Positions 43,170 through 50,764 of a stretch of 64,000 bases of DNA are shown piece by piece. A model generated the notes under the pieces. That model did not search any database. It was not told the DNA's origin and saw nothing but the letters and a program-made list of their open reading frames with translations. Each line of letters begins with the position of its first letter. Positions within the stretch are counted from its first letter, which is position 1. The stretch covers positions 372,001 to 436,000 of the forward strand of contig BOKW01000001.1 of assembly GCA_016861185.1 (NCBI GenBank), given 5' to 3'. A program made the position numbers and the translations under genes. Source of the DNA: Betaproteobacteria bacterium. Lineage in GTDB: Bacteria > Pseudomonadota > Gammaproteobacteria > Burkholderiales > Burkholderiaceae_F.

Positions 43170-43760
43170 TCAGGCTTTCTTCTTGGCCGGCGTCTTTTTC
43201 GCCGCTTTCGCGGGCGGCTTCTTGGCGGCGGTTTTCTTGGTGCCCTTGGCCGTTGCGGCCCTCGTCGCCGACGGCTTTGCGGCCCTGGCCGCGGGAGCAG
43301 ACACCGCCTTCGTAACGGCCACCGGCGGCAGAGCCGCCTCTTCCTTGATGGCCCAGAGCTTCAGCAGTTCGGCTTGGGTCGGCACCGTGCCCTGCGAAAC
43401 GCGGTTGCGCCGCGCAGCGACCGAATCGCGCACGATTTTCTCGACGACATCGAGCGGCAGGCGGTTCAGGTCCGAAAACTTGATGAAGCTGCGGGCCGGA
43501 TTCACTCCGGGCAGGGCATCCTTATGCTTGAGCACGACCTCCTGCTCGGCCACGTACAGCGACATGTGGCGGCGGCCGGATTCGAGCGCGAACAGCGGGC
43601 CATCGAGTTCGTAGAAAGCCAATCCGTAGCGCATGCTCTCCCGCACGCCGCGGGCGGAGCGCCGGATCATGCTGCACACGCGGGCCATGGCGACGCGCCG
43701 ATCGGGAGGGAGATCCCGCAAGTAGGCGCCCACCGTCATGGCACTCGCAGTCGTACTCAT
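43170..43760 (-). CDS. DUF1801 protein with histone-H1-like tail
   Basis: A 196-residue protein in two parts. Residues 1-125 are a DUF1801-type domain (RRSARGVRESMRYGLAFYEL, SLYVAEQEVVLKHKDALPG, CIRFK-like SFIKFSDLNRLPLDVVEKIV). Residues ~150-196 are almost entirely Lys, Ala, Pro and Thr (KGTKKTAAKKPPAKAAKKTP), like histone H1 or AlgP tails. The tail suggests nucleic-acid association; DUF1801 function is unknown. It is convergent with the ABC operon. Confidence 0.8.
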   Translation of the reverse strand: MSTTASAMTVGAYLRDLPPDRRVAMARVCSMIRRSARGVRESMRYGLAFYELDGPLFALESGRRHMSLYVAEQEVVLKHKDALPGVNPARSFIKFSDLNRLPLDVVEKIVRDSVAARRNRVSQGTVPTQAELLKLWAIKEEAALPPVAVTKAVSAPAARAAKPSATRAATAKGTKKTAAKKPPAKAAKKTPAKKKA

Positions 43761-43889
43761 TCTTCCCCCTCCGGGCTGGCTCGGACGAACGCGCGATTTT
43801 ACCGGAAAGCGGCTACTCGCTTAGCTGCGGGGCGGTCAGGACCATATGCGCGCAGACCCCGATGGATAACCCGATGCTGAAGCCGATCG

Positions 43890-44294
43890 ATGGCGCTCGT
43901 ACCTGTGCTGACCGATGAGCAGGCCGGCCCGGAAGCCAGTGCCGTGTTCGACGACATCCGCGCAAGTCGCAACACCGACTACATCAACAACATCTGGCGT
44001 GCGCTCGCCAACGATCCGAAGCAGCTCAAACTGACCTGGGAGCAGGTGAAGACCGTCATGAGTCAAGGGGCGCTCGATCCGCTGACGAAAGGGCTGATTT
44101 ACATCGCCGTATCGGCTGCCAACGGCTGCGGCTATTGCCTGCACACGCACGCCGCATCGGCGCGCGCCAAAGGCATGACGCCCGAGATGTTCGCGGAGCT
44201 GATGCAGGTGGTGGTGCTCGCTTCGCAGACCAACCGCATCGCGATCGGCCTGCAGGTCGAAGTCGACGAGCGCTACAAAGAGTCGCCGCGCTAG
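43890..44294 (+). CDS. Carboxymuconolactone decarboxylase/AhpD-like protein
   Basis: A 134-residue all-helical protein with the AhpD-like redox motif CGYCLHTH near residue 78 (AVSAANGCGYCLHTHAASAR). Such proteins act as alkylhydroperoxidase or thiol-reductase partners. There is no signal peptide. The upstream region is short and has no obvious promoter motif. The 200-base gap after it shows no gene. Confidence 0.87.
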   Translation: MALVPVLTDEQAGPEASAVFDDIRASRNTDYINNIWRALANDPKQLKLTWEQVKTVMSQGALDPLTKGLIYIAVSAANGCGYCLHTHAASARAKGMTPEMFAELMQVVVLASQTNRIAIGLQVEVDERYKESPR

Positions 44295-44471
44295 CGCGGG
44301 CGCACGACGCATGTCGCGCACGGCGGCGGGTCGACGAACCGCGGTGATTGCCGTCGAGCGACGCTGCGACGTGGACGATGATCTTTCGTATCCCTTGGCC
44401 CGTTCGAGTCAGGCCCCAGTCCGGTCGTGTCCCGGGCAGGCCGAGTGCCATCATCGGGTGCTTGCATTTTT

Positions 44472-44487
44472 TCGCACGACCGTGCTA
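44472..44487. promoter_or_regulatory. TetR operator, upstream copy
   Basis: TCGCACGACCGTGCTA is a slightly imperfect copy of the perfect palindrome at 45135-45150. It follows a T-run and ends 11 bases before the TetR start, a position fit for autorepression. Confidence 0.65.
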
Positions 44488-44498
44488 GATTGCCGACC

Positions 44499-45110
44499 AT
44501 GCGACTGGCGGGATTGACCAAGTCCGAGCTGACCAAGGCGACCATCGTCGACGCCGCGGTCGACATGGCGCGCCAGTCGGGGCTGGAGAGCCTGACGATC
44601 GGCACCGTCGCCGAGCGAACGGGGCTGTCCAAGAGCGGCGTGTTCTCGCGCATCGGTTCGCGCGAGGACCTGCAGGTCGCGGCGTTGAAGGAGTACGAGC
44701 GGCGCTTCGTCGAGCAAGTCATGATGCCGGCGCTGCGCGAGCCGCGCGGCCTGCCGCGGTTGCGCGCGATGTTCAACCGCTGGGCCGAACTGATCGGCGG
44801 GCCGGAAGCGAAGGCGAGCTGTCTTTTCATCGTCGGGGCGGTCGAATTCGACGACCGCCCGGGGCCCGTGCGCGATGCGCTGGTCGCTGGAATCGGCGAG
44901 TGGCGCAAGCAGCTCGCGCGCACGATCCGACAGGCGGTCGACGAGGGTCAGCTGGCGTCCGAAACCGATCCCGAGCAGCTGGCGTTCGAACTGTGCAGCC
45001 TGATCCACGGTCTGCACAACGACTTCCGCCTGCTGGGCGACGCGCGTGCGCTCGCGCGCGCCAAGGCGGCTTTCGAAAGGCTGCTGCGCGCCAACGGCGC
45101 GCGAAGCTGA
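44499..45110 (+). CDS. TetR/AcrR-family transcriptional regulator
   Basis: A 203-residue repressor. The N-terminal helix-turn-helix (IVDAAVDMARQSGLESLTIG, then VAERTGLSKSGVFSRIGSRE) is followed by a helical ligand domain with the TetR_C_16-like GGPEAKASCLFIVGAVEFDD. ATG 44499 gives the usual start; the frame extends further upstream without homology. A matching palindrome lies on each side of the gene, so it probably controls itself and the 41-residue gene behind it. Confidence 0.92.
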   Translation: MRLAGLTKSELTKATIVDAAVDMARQSGLESLTIGTVAERTGLSKSGVFSRIGSREDLQVAALKEYERRFVEQVMMPALREPRGLPRLRAMFNRWAELIGGPEAKASCLFIVGAVEFDDRPGPVRDALVAGIGEWRKQLARTIRQAVDEGQLASETDPEQLAFELCSLIHGLHNDFRLLGDARALARAKAAFERLLRANGARS

Positions 45111-45134
45111 CCTCGAAAAATTTTTCTTCTTTGT

Positions 45135-45150
45135 TCGCACGATCGTGCGA
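45135..45150. promoter_or_regulatory. TetR operator, downstream copy (perfect palindrome)
   Basis: TCGCACGATCGTGCGA is a perfect 16-base palindrome, 24 bases after the TetR stop and 20 before the start of the 41-residue gene. An A/T-rich stretch (TTTTTCTTCTTTGT) precedes it. The near-identical copy at 44472 supports TetR binding. Confidence 0.75.
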
Positions 45151-45170
45151 TTTCTGTGAAGGAGCTGAAG

Positions 45171-45296
45171 ATGTGGAACGAATCGGGAACGCGGGGCTGG
45201 ATCAACGGCTTCGTTGCCGCCTGGGCGTGGCGGCTGCTCGCGGCGCTCGGCATTCACGGGGCGGCGCGCAGCAACGACGATTTCATCTTCTTCTAG
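45171..45296 (+). CDS. 41-residue protein in TetR-controlled position
   Basis: A 41-codon gene with GAAGGAG eight bases before ATG 45171. The peptide (first part MWNESGTRGWINGFVAAWAW) has an amphipathic or short membrane-inserting Trp-rich helix and ends NDDFIFF. I recognise no family. It sits immediately behind a perfect operator, so it is the only evident target of the TetR protein apart from tetR itself. It is convergent with the rhodanese gene. Confidence 0.55.
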   Translation: MWNESGTRGWINGFVAAWAWRLLAALGIHGAARSNDDFIFF

Positions 45297-45351
45297 GTCG
45301 TCGTTGCGACTCCAGAACGCCGTCGCAACGCGACGGCGCCGGCGCGCTGCG

Positions 45352-46338
45352 TCAGGGACGACGCTGCGCGAGCTTGCGTTCGAGCTCCTCGACGCGGCTT
45401 TCGAGCGACTGCACGGCCGCGTGCAGCGCGCCGACGTTCAGCCAGGCTTCATCGTCGGCCGGCGCGGTCAGGACGCTCGCGTAGCCGAGCCATGACGAGT
45501 CGTAGACCTTGACGTTCTTGAAGCCGAGGTCGGCAAGCACGGCGGCCGTCTCGGCGGCGCGGTTGCCGCTCTGACAGTAGACGATCGTCTCCTTGTCGGG
45601 GTCGAGCGCCGCGTACAACTTGCGCAGCTCCTCGCGCGGCTTCAGCGCGAAGCCCGCGGTGTCCTTGACCAGTCCCTTGCGCATCTTGTTGCGCGCCTCG
45701 GGGTCGATCCAGTTCGCCTCGAACGGGATGTTGAGCGCGCCGGGGATGTGGCCGCCGCGAATCGCGCGGATGTCCTCGCCGCGGAATTCCTTCGCTGTGC
45801 GCGTGTCGACGAACTGAACGCCGGGTCGGTTCGCGGCAGCCAGCACTTCCTTCGTCGTTACGGTGACGCCGGGCACGGCGACGAGTTTCAGCGCGACCGG
45901 TTGCGGCTTGACGGCCTGCGTCTCGACCGGCTGTCCGGCGGCACGCCAGCCGTCGATGCCGTCGTGGAACACGTAGGCCTTGCGCGCGCCGAAGTAGCGC
46001 AGCGTCAGCTGCGCGAAGTACGCGGCCGATGCGCCGCGCTGCGCATAGACGACGATCTCGCGCGTGGGGTCGAGACCCGCGCCGCCGAGGATCTTCTCGA
46101 GCTCGGGCAGCGGCCGATAGTCCTCGGTCCGCGCATCGCGCAACTCGACGGTCGGATCGCCGACGTTGACCGCGCCCGGGATGTGTCCCTTCGCGAACGT
46201 CGCTTCGTCGCGCGCGTCCCACAGCAAGGCGCCGTGCGCGACGGCCTGTCTGACGAATTCCAGGTCGACGATCGTCTGCGCCGCCGCGCCGCTCGCGGCG
46301 AGCAGAGCCGAAAGCAGAACGAACAACAGCCTCTTCAT
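45352..46338 (-). CDS. Exported double-rhodanese sulfurtransferase
   Basis: A 328-residue preprotein with signal peptide (residues 1-20). Two rhodanese domains follow. In the first, the active-site loop reads VVYAQRGAS, with Ala99 in place of cysteine. The second has the intact loop VYCQSGNRA with Cys255. A C-terminal coiled coil (LHAAVQSLESRVEELERKL) follows. It should transfer sulfane sulfur in the periplasm using Cys255. GGAGGACAAG precedes ATG 46338, which is preferred to the ATG four codons upstream. Confidence 0.88.
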   Translation of the reverse strand: MKRLLFVLLSALLAASGAAAQTIVDLEFVRQAVAHGALLWDARDEATFAKGHIPGAVNVGDPTVELRDARTEDYRPLPELEKILGGAGLDPTREIVVYAQRGASAAYFAQLTLRYFGARKAYVFHDGIDGWRAAGQPVETQAVKPQPVALKLVAVPGVTVTTKEVLAAANRPGVQFVDTRTAKEFRGEDIRAIRGGHIPGALNIPFEANWIDPEARNKMRKGLVKDTAGFALKPREELRKLYAALDPDKETIVYCQSGNRAAETAAVLADLGFKNVKVYDSSWLGYASVLTAPADDEAWLNVGALHAAVQSLESRVEELERKLAQRRP

Positions 46339-46485
46339 CTTGTCCTCCATGATCCCATTGCCGAGGGAGGCGCGATTCTGCCGACCGCAGACGCGCGGCG
46401 AGCGCAGCAGACGAAGGGTCTGTGATTCGGGTCACGCAGTCGGCGCCCGCCGCGGGCGAGGGCCGATACGACGCGGACGTTCGGT

Positions 46486-47055
46486 TCAGCGCGGCGCTTG
46501 TTGCAGCCGCCGCAGCATCGCTTCGCGGTCGGGATGGCGCGTGCACTCGACCTGCGCGAGCGACGCCGCTACGAACTTCTGCGAACTCGGATCGGCGCGG
46601 ATCACCGAATGCGCGCCGGTCAGCCGCAACTCATTGCCCACCGCGCGCCACTTTGCGCCGAGCACGACGTAGCCGGCTTCCGGACCGTTCTTGCCGATGC
46701 ACTGAACGCTCAGCGTGTCGCCGGCGGTTTCACCCGGCCATTGCCGCTCGTCGAGCACCTGGAAGCGCAGGCGCGCCTGATTGCCGGCGACCATCTCGAT
46801 CAGCGAGCGCCGCAGAAACCAGCTCCGCGCGATCCCGCCGCATTCGATCACCCAGACCTCGAGGTCGCTCGTGCCGATGCGCGCGCGCCAGGTCGGCTCC
46901 ATGTGGCAGCTCGGAGGAAGTTGCAGGCCGGAGCCCGGTTCGCTGTACACCGGGCGGCCCACGTACGACTCGCCGCCCTGCGCCGCGCCGGACAGCGCGC
47001 ACAGCAGCGCGGTGCCGAGTGCGCAGGCGATGGACCGCAACGAAAAGGCGTTCAT
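46486..47055 (-). CDS. Exported protein of unknown function
   Basis: A 189-residue preprotein; a signal peptide (MNAFSLRSIACALGTALLCA) is cleaved near GAAQG. The mature part is beta-rich with cysteines in CHMEP, VIECGG, SVQCIG and VECTRHP, probably two disulfides. No family is recognised. It is 17 bases downstream of the DUF3455 lipoprotein gene on the same strand, so they may act together in the envelope. Confidence 0.65.
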   Translation of the reverse strand: MNAFSLRSIACALGTALLCALSGAAQGGESYVGRPVYSEPGSGLQLPPSCHMEPTWRARIGTSDLEVWVIECGGIARSWFLRRSLIEMVAGNQARLRFQVLDERQWPGETAGDTLSVQCIGKNGPEAGYVVLGAKWRAVGNELRLTGAHSVIRADPSSQKFVAASLAQVECTRHPDREAMLRRLQQAPR

Positions 47056-47072
47056 GCGCGCGAGCTTAGCGC

Positions 47073-47639
47073 CTAGCGGGGACGGTAAAAGACGAAATCG
47101 GCCGTGAAATTCACCCGCAGAATGCGATTCGACTGGGCCGCATCGCAGCGCGGCGGCGGCATGCCGCCGGCGGTGTTGATCCGCTGCACATGTGTAACCC
47201 CCGCGAACGCGCCTTCGCCGAAGTTCCGCGTCGCGAGCAGCAACCAGCGCAGGCTGCCCGGCTGCGGCGGCTCGTCGAAGCCGAGCACGGTGCCGACGAG
47301 ACGGCTGCCGTCGATGTGCTCGAACGAAAAGTTCGCGCCGTGCCGCGCGACGACGCGGCCGGTCGCGTCCGCGAGATCGGCTTCGGGCTGCCGGAAGACC
47401 CACACGAAGCCGTCGTCGCGCTTTTCGCAGCGGAAGATCTGCGCGCCGGCGGCGGCGAGTTGAAGCACGGGCTGCACGGTGTCCGGCGCCTTGATGCGGC
47501 TGAAGAAACCCAGGCGCGGGGCGGGCGGCTCGTCCGGCGCGCCGGACCGTTCCTCGACAACCGGAGTGGCGCAGCCGGCCGCAGCCAATGCGGCGGCGAG
47601 CAAGGCCGCGCGCAGCGCCATCAGCGGATCGGTCTTCAT
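47073..47639 (-). CDS. DUF3455 lipoprotein
   Basis: A 188-residue preprotein with lipobox LAAAGC (Cys ~23) for outer-membrane or periplasmic anchoring. The mature domain matches DUF3455: LQLAAAGAQIFRCEKRDDGF, WVFRQPEADLADATGRVVARH, and RTNTAGGMPP-like QRINTAGGMPPPRCDAAQ. Function is unknown. GGAG lies before ATG 47639; a second ATG seven codons on (MALRAALL) is possible. Confidence 0.8.
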   Translation of the reverse strand: MKTDPLMALRAALLAAALAAAGCATPVVEERSGAPDEPPAPRLGFFSRIKAPDTVQPVLQLAAAGAQIFRCEKRDDGFVWVFRQPEADLADATGRVVARHGANFSFEHIDGSRLVGTVLGFDEPPQPGSLRWLLLATRNFGEGAFAGVTHVQRINTAGGMPPPRCDAAQSNRILRVNFTADFVFYRPR

Positions 47640-47694
47640 CTCAGTTGCTCCACCGCGCCACGCACGGCCCGCGTCGCACGAAACGGAAGTCAAT

Positions 47695-47803
47695 GAGCGA
47701 ACACAGAGGCGCAGAGTGCGCGGAGAAACGCGGAGAACGACAGGAGACGCGCAGCGCCTTTGCTCCGCGCTCCTCTGCGCCCTGCGCGTCTTTGCGTTCG
47801 CTC
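47695..47803. repeat. Palindromic dispersed repeat
   Basis: GAGCGAAC (47695-47702) and GTTCGCTC (47796-47803) bound a 109-base imperfect inverted repeat. Inside, CAGAGGCGCAGAGTGCGCGG is mirrored by CCGCGCTCCTCTGCGCCCTG. This is the AACACAGAGGCGCAGAG / CTCTGCGCC...GTT type of dispersed palindrome common in proteobacterial genomes. It separates the lipoprotein gene from the MBL gene. Confidence 0.7.
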
Positions 47804-47812
47804 GGTTTCACT

Positions 47813-48739
47813 TCAGTCGATGTTGCGCACGACGTCGTCGACCACTTCGGCCGCCCGCGTGGCCGCGAGTTCCTGGAGCGCGCGCGCGATCATCGCCTCG
47901 AACGACTGCTCGGCGAAATACCGCTCGTGGATAAGGCGGAAGTAGCGTGCCCCGGACAGATGTTCGACTAGCGCGTTGCGCGCGATCGAACGCACCTGCA
48001 GCAGATGGAACTTGATCAGCACGCGCGCGACGTGCCGCGCGTTGCGCGCGGGGCTTTCCGCCAACGCGTCCAGCCGCGCGTGCGCGCGCGCCAGCGCCTC
48101 GCGCACGTCGGTGAAAGGCGCGCCGTGGCCGGGGATCACCAGCCGCGGCTGCAGCTCGGCGATCTTGTCCAGCATCGCGCGCTGCTCGGCAAAGCCCGAG
48201 GCACCCTCGATCTCCGGAAAGATCGCGCCGAAGCCGTGCTGCCACAGCACGTCGGCCGAGATCAGGATGCGGTCGGCCTCGCTCCACAGCATCACCGAAT
48301 GCGGATCGTGGCCCGGTGCGGCGATGATCTCCCAGTCGCCGCCGCCAAGCCGCACCCGCCCGCCGGGCGCGAGCAGCGCGTCGAAAGCGAAGGGATCGCA
48401 CACCTGGCCCGTGGCGGCGAAGGTCAACTCGTCCTCGTCCCAAGCCGCCACCGCCGCGGCCATTCCGGGCGGGATCAGGATCTGCGCACCGAAGCGGCGT
48501 TTGAGCGCGGCGTTGCCGCCGCAATGATCCGAGTGCAGGTGCGTGTTGACGATGCGCGCAAGCCGCCGCCCGTGCAGGGCGCTTTCGACCAGCGCCACCG
48601 TCTGCCCCGCCTGCGTCGCGTAGCCGGTATCGACGATCGTCGCGCTCGCGCGATCGTCGAAGAACAGCACGTTGTTCGACGACAGCCAGCCGCGCTCGAA
48701 CACGCGCAGCGTCGCGGGCAATGCGGTGTCGCGGCTCAT
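47813..48739 (-). CDS. MBL-fold metallo-hydrolase
   Basis: A 308-residue metallo-beta-lactamase-fold enzyme. The di-zinc motif is THLHSDHCGG, with further ligands in AAPGHDPHS, ILISADVLW and IPGHGAPF. The C-terminal ~90 residues are helical, as in thioesterase-like MBL hydrolases. The substrate may be a thioester or lactone, given the adjacent MaoC gene; this is inferred. The start ATG overlaps the stop of the preceding membrane-protein gene (ATGA). Confidence 0.9.
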   Translation of the reverse strand: MSRDTALPATLRVFERGWLSSNNVLFFDDRASATIVDTGYATQAGQTVALVESALHGRRLARIVNTHLHSDHCGGNAALKRRFGAQILIPPGMAAAVAAWDEDELTFAATGQVCDPFAFDALLAPGGRVRLGGGDWEIIAAPGHDPHSVMLWSEADRILISADVLWQHGFGAIFPEIEGASGFAEQRAMLDKIAELQPRLVIPGHGAPFTDVREALARAHARLDALAESPARNARHVARVLIKFHLLQVRSIARNALVEHLSGARYFRLIHERYFAEQSFEAMIARALQELAATRAAEVVDDVVRNID

Positions 48740-49176
48740 CGCGGATCCGCCTGTGCCGCGCCCGGCGGATGCGCGGTGGCGATGGCAACGAACGCCTGCG
48801 CCAGCTCGGGCGTGCCACCGAAGAAGACGCGGAACCTCCCGCTTTCGGTTTGCACGAGCAGCCGCCGCGCGGTGCCGAAGCCGGCGCTGCGCGCGCTGCG
48901 CAGCTCGGACCATTCGACGCGCTTTTCGATCAGCCCCGACTGGCGGATGCCGCGCTCGTCGATCGTGGTCACCGAGCGCATCAGGAAGTAGTAGGAGCCG
49001 GTGACAACTGCGAGGCCTGCGCCGGGTAGCAGCCATGCGCGCGGCGGTTGCTGCGCGAGCGCGTCGAACGCGCCCGCGCCGGCGACGACGATCAGCAGCG
49101 TCAGCAGGCTCGCGCCGAGCCTTACGGCGACCGGGTACGCCGGACCGGAGACGGGCGCAGGCAGGGGCGTCTTCAC
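48736..49176 (-). CDS. Small two-segment membrane protein
   Basis: A 146-residue protein starting with GTG (49176) that overlaps the MaoC stop and ending in a four-base overlap with the MBL start. Two membrane helices (VRLGASLLTLLIVVAGAGAF and WLLPGAGLAVVTGSYYFLM) precede a PH-like beta domain (TTIDERGIRQSGLIEKRVEW, FRVFFGGTPELAQAF). Function unknown. The overlaps on both sides show tight operon coupling. Confidence 0.7.
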   Translation of the reverse strand: MKTPLPAPVSGPAYPVAVRLGASLLTLLIVVAGAGAFDALAQQPPRAWLLPGAGLAVVTGSYYFLMRSVTTIDERGIRQSGLIEKRVEWSELRSARSAGFGTARRLLVQTESGRFRVFFGGTPELAQAFVAIATAHPPGAAQADPR

Positions 49177-49598
49177 GGCGCGTCGGTGACGAGCAGCAGC
49201 CCGTTCGAGGTCAACACGGGCTCGTCGTGCTGGTTGCGGATTTCGCCGTCGAGCGTTACCAGCTCGCCGCGCAGCGATTCCTTCCAGTGCACCGCGACCA
49301 CGGTCCAGCGCAGCGCCAGCGTGTCGCCCGCGAACACCGCTTTGCGGAACTTGATCGTGTAGTCGAGACCGAGCGGCGTCCCGCGCTGCGCGAACCAGGT
49401 CGCGGACAGGCCGAGCAGCAGCGACGCGGTGTGCGGGCCGCTCGCAATCAGTCGCCCGAAGCGCGAGCGCGCGGCGGCCGCCTCGTCGTGATGCAGCGGA
49501 TTGAAGTCGCCGCAGGCCGTCGCGAACGCGCGGATCGCCGCGGCGTCGAGCGTGACGCTGTGCGAATAGCTTTCGCCGACGTTTGCGAAGCGTCCCAT
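49173..49598 (-). CDS. MaoC-family (R)-specific enoyl-CoA hydratase-like protein
   Basis: A 141-residue hot-dog-fold protein. The hydratase motif is visible in AFATACGDFNPLHHDEAAAA and GRLIASGPHTASLLLGL. It probably hydrates an enoyl-CoA or acts on a related thioester. Its stop overlaps the GTG of the next gene, and the DUF1289 gene starts the operon upstream, with five bases between them. Confidence 0.88.
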   Translation of the reverse strand: MGRFANVGESYSHSVTLDAAAIRAFATACGDFNPLHHDEAAAARSRFGRLIASGPHTASLLLGLSATWFAQRGTPLGLDYTIKFRKAVFAGDTLALRWTVVAVHWKESLRGELVTLDGEIRNQHDEPVLTSNGLLLVTDAP

Positions 49599-49603
49599 CG
49601 CGA

Positions 49604-49858
49604 TTACGGAACCGACGGCCGACCGGCCTCCGGCATTCGCGCAGCAGCGGCGGCCGCGCGGCGCACGGCGATCGCGCGCCACACGGCGCGCCGCTCGCCA
49701 TCCGGCAGCGCGCTCCAGCGCGCGATTTCGTCGATCGTGCGAAAGCAGCCTTCGCACAGTCCCGTACGCGCGTCCATCCGGCACACCGAAATGCACGGCG
49801 AAGGGACCGGCGTGGCGGTCGGATCGGGCGCGGCGAGCGGCATGGGTCCTGAGGTCAT
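49604..49858 (-). CDS. DUF1289 family protein
   Basis: An 84-residue small protein with the DUF1289 cysteine pattern CISVCRMDARTGLCEGCFRT followed by IDEIARW, probably a metal-binding knuckle. The C-terminus is Ala/Arg-rich. ATG 49858 is preferred over a TTG four codons upstream. It is first of a four-gene operon (DUF1289, MaoC, membrane protein, MBL hydrolase). Confidence 0.88.
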   Translation of the reverse strand: MTSGPMPLAAPDPTATPVPSPCISVCRMDARTGLCEGCFRTIDEIARWSALPDGERRAVWRAIAVRRAAAAAARMPEAGRPSVP

Positions 49859-50020
49859 GGCGCGCAACAAGGAACGGGGCGCAATTGTCGCATCGCGCGC
49901 GGCGGCGCCGCGCTTAGGGAAATCTTAGGGTCGCGATACCGAACATTTAGCAACGCGCCGCCGCGCCGGTTTCTACAGTGCGCCGCTGACCGAGGGTCCG
50001 CGCGCCCGGACCGCAAAGCG

Positions 50021-50716
50021 ATGGAACCGACGATGAACCAACAGCGCTACGACATCTACGCCTACATCCACAAGGGACTGCGCGCCTACATGAGCGACGT
50101 ACTTGCGGCCGCCGGGCGCGTCGACGCCAACGACGACGAGGACGTGCGGCAGATCGCTGCCGCCGTGCGCGGACTGATTTCGATCTGCCGCAGCCACCTG
50201 AAGCACGAGGACGAACACCTGCACGCCGCGATGCAGGCGCGGCGGCCCGGGTCGGCGAGCCAGGCGCTGGCCGACCATGCGGAGCACAAGGAGGCGTTCG
50301 AGCACATCGAGGCGCTGTTGCGCGAGCTCGAAGCGGCGCAGGGGCCGGCGCGCGCGGCGGCCGCGCGCGAGCTGTACCGCACGCTTGCGCTGTTCGTCGC
50401 CGACAACTTCGAGCACATGCACCTGGAGGAGACCGAGAACAACGCCGTGCTGTGGGCCACGCACACCGACGACGAGCTGCGCGCGCTCGAGCGCGCGATC
50501 GTCGCTTCCCACACGCCCGAGCAGATCGCGCTCGTGCTGCGCTGGATGGTGCCGAGCATGGCGCCGGCCGAGCGCGCGGCGCTGCTCGGCGGCATGCAGC
50601 AGAACGCGTCCGCCGAGGTGTTCGGCGGCGTGCTGAAGATCGTCAAGCAGCACCTCAGCGCGCGCGACTGGTTCAAGCTGATGCTCGCGCTCGGCCCGCT
50701 GCCGGCATCGTTCTGA
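50021..50716 (+). CDS. Hemerythrin-domain protein
   Basis: A 231-residue helical protein. The N-terminal ~155 residues are a hemerythrin-like four-helix bundle: RYDIYAYIHKGLRAYMSDVL, CRSHLKHEDEHLHAAMQ, LADHAEHKEAFEHIEAL and FEHMHLEETENNAVLW supply His/Glu iron ligands. The C-terminal part (LRWMVPSMAPAERAALLGGM) is helical. A role in O2, NO or iron handling is typical. ATG 50021 or 50033 may start it. Confidence 0.85.
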   Translation: MEPTMNQQRYDIYAYIHKGLRAYMSDVLAAAGRVDANDDEDVRQIAAAVRGLISICRSHLKHEDEHLHAAMQARRPGSASQALADHAEHKEAFEHIEALLRELEAAQGPARAAAARELYRTLALFVADNFEHMHLEETENNAVLWATHTDDELRALERAIVASHTPEQIALVLRWMVPSMAPAERAALLGGMQQNASAEVFGGVLKIVKQHLSARDWFKLMLALGPLPASF

Positions 50717-50764
50717 CCGGGCCAGCCGCCGGCGGGGCGACGCGTTGTCGATGTCCGGGCGGCC

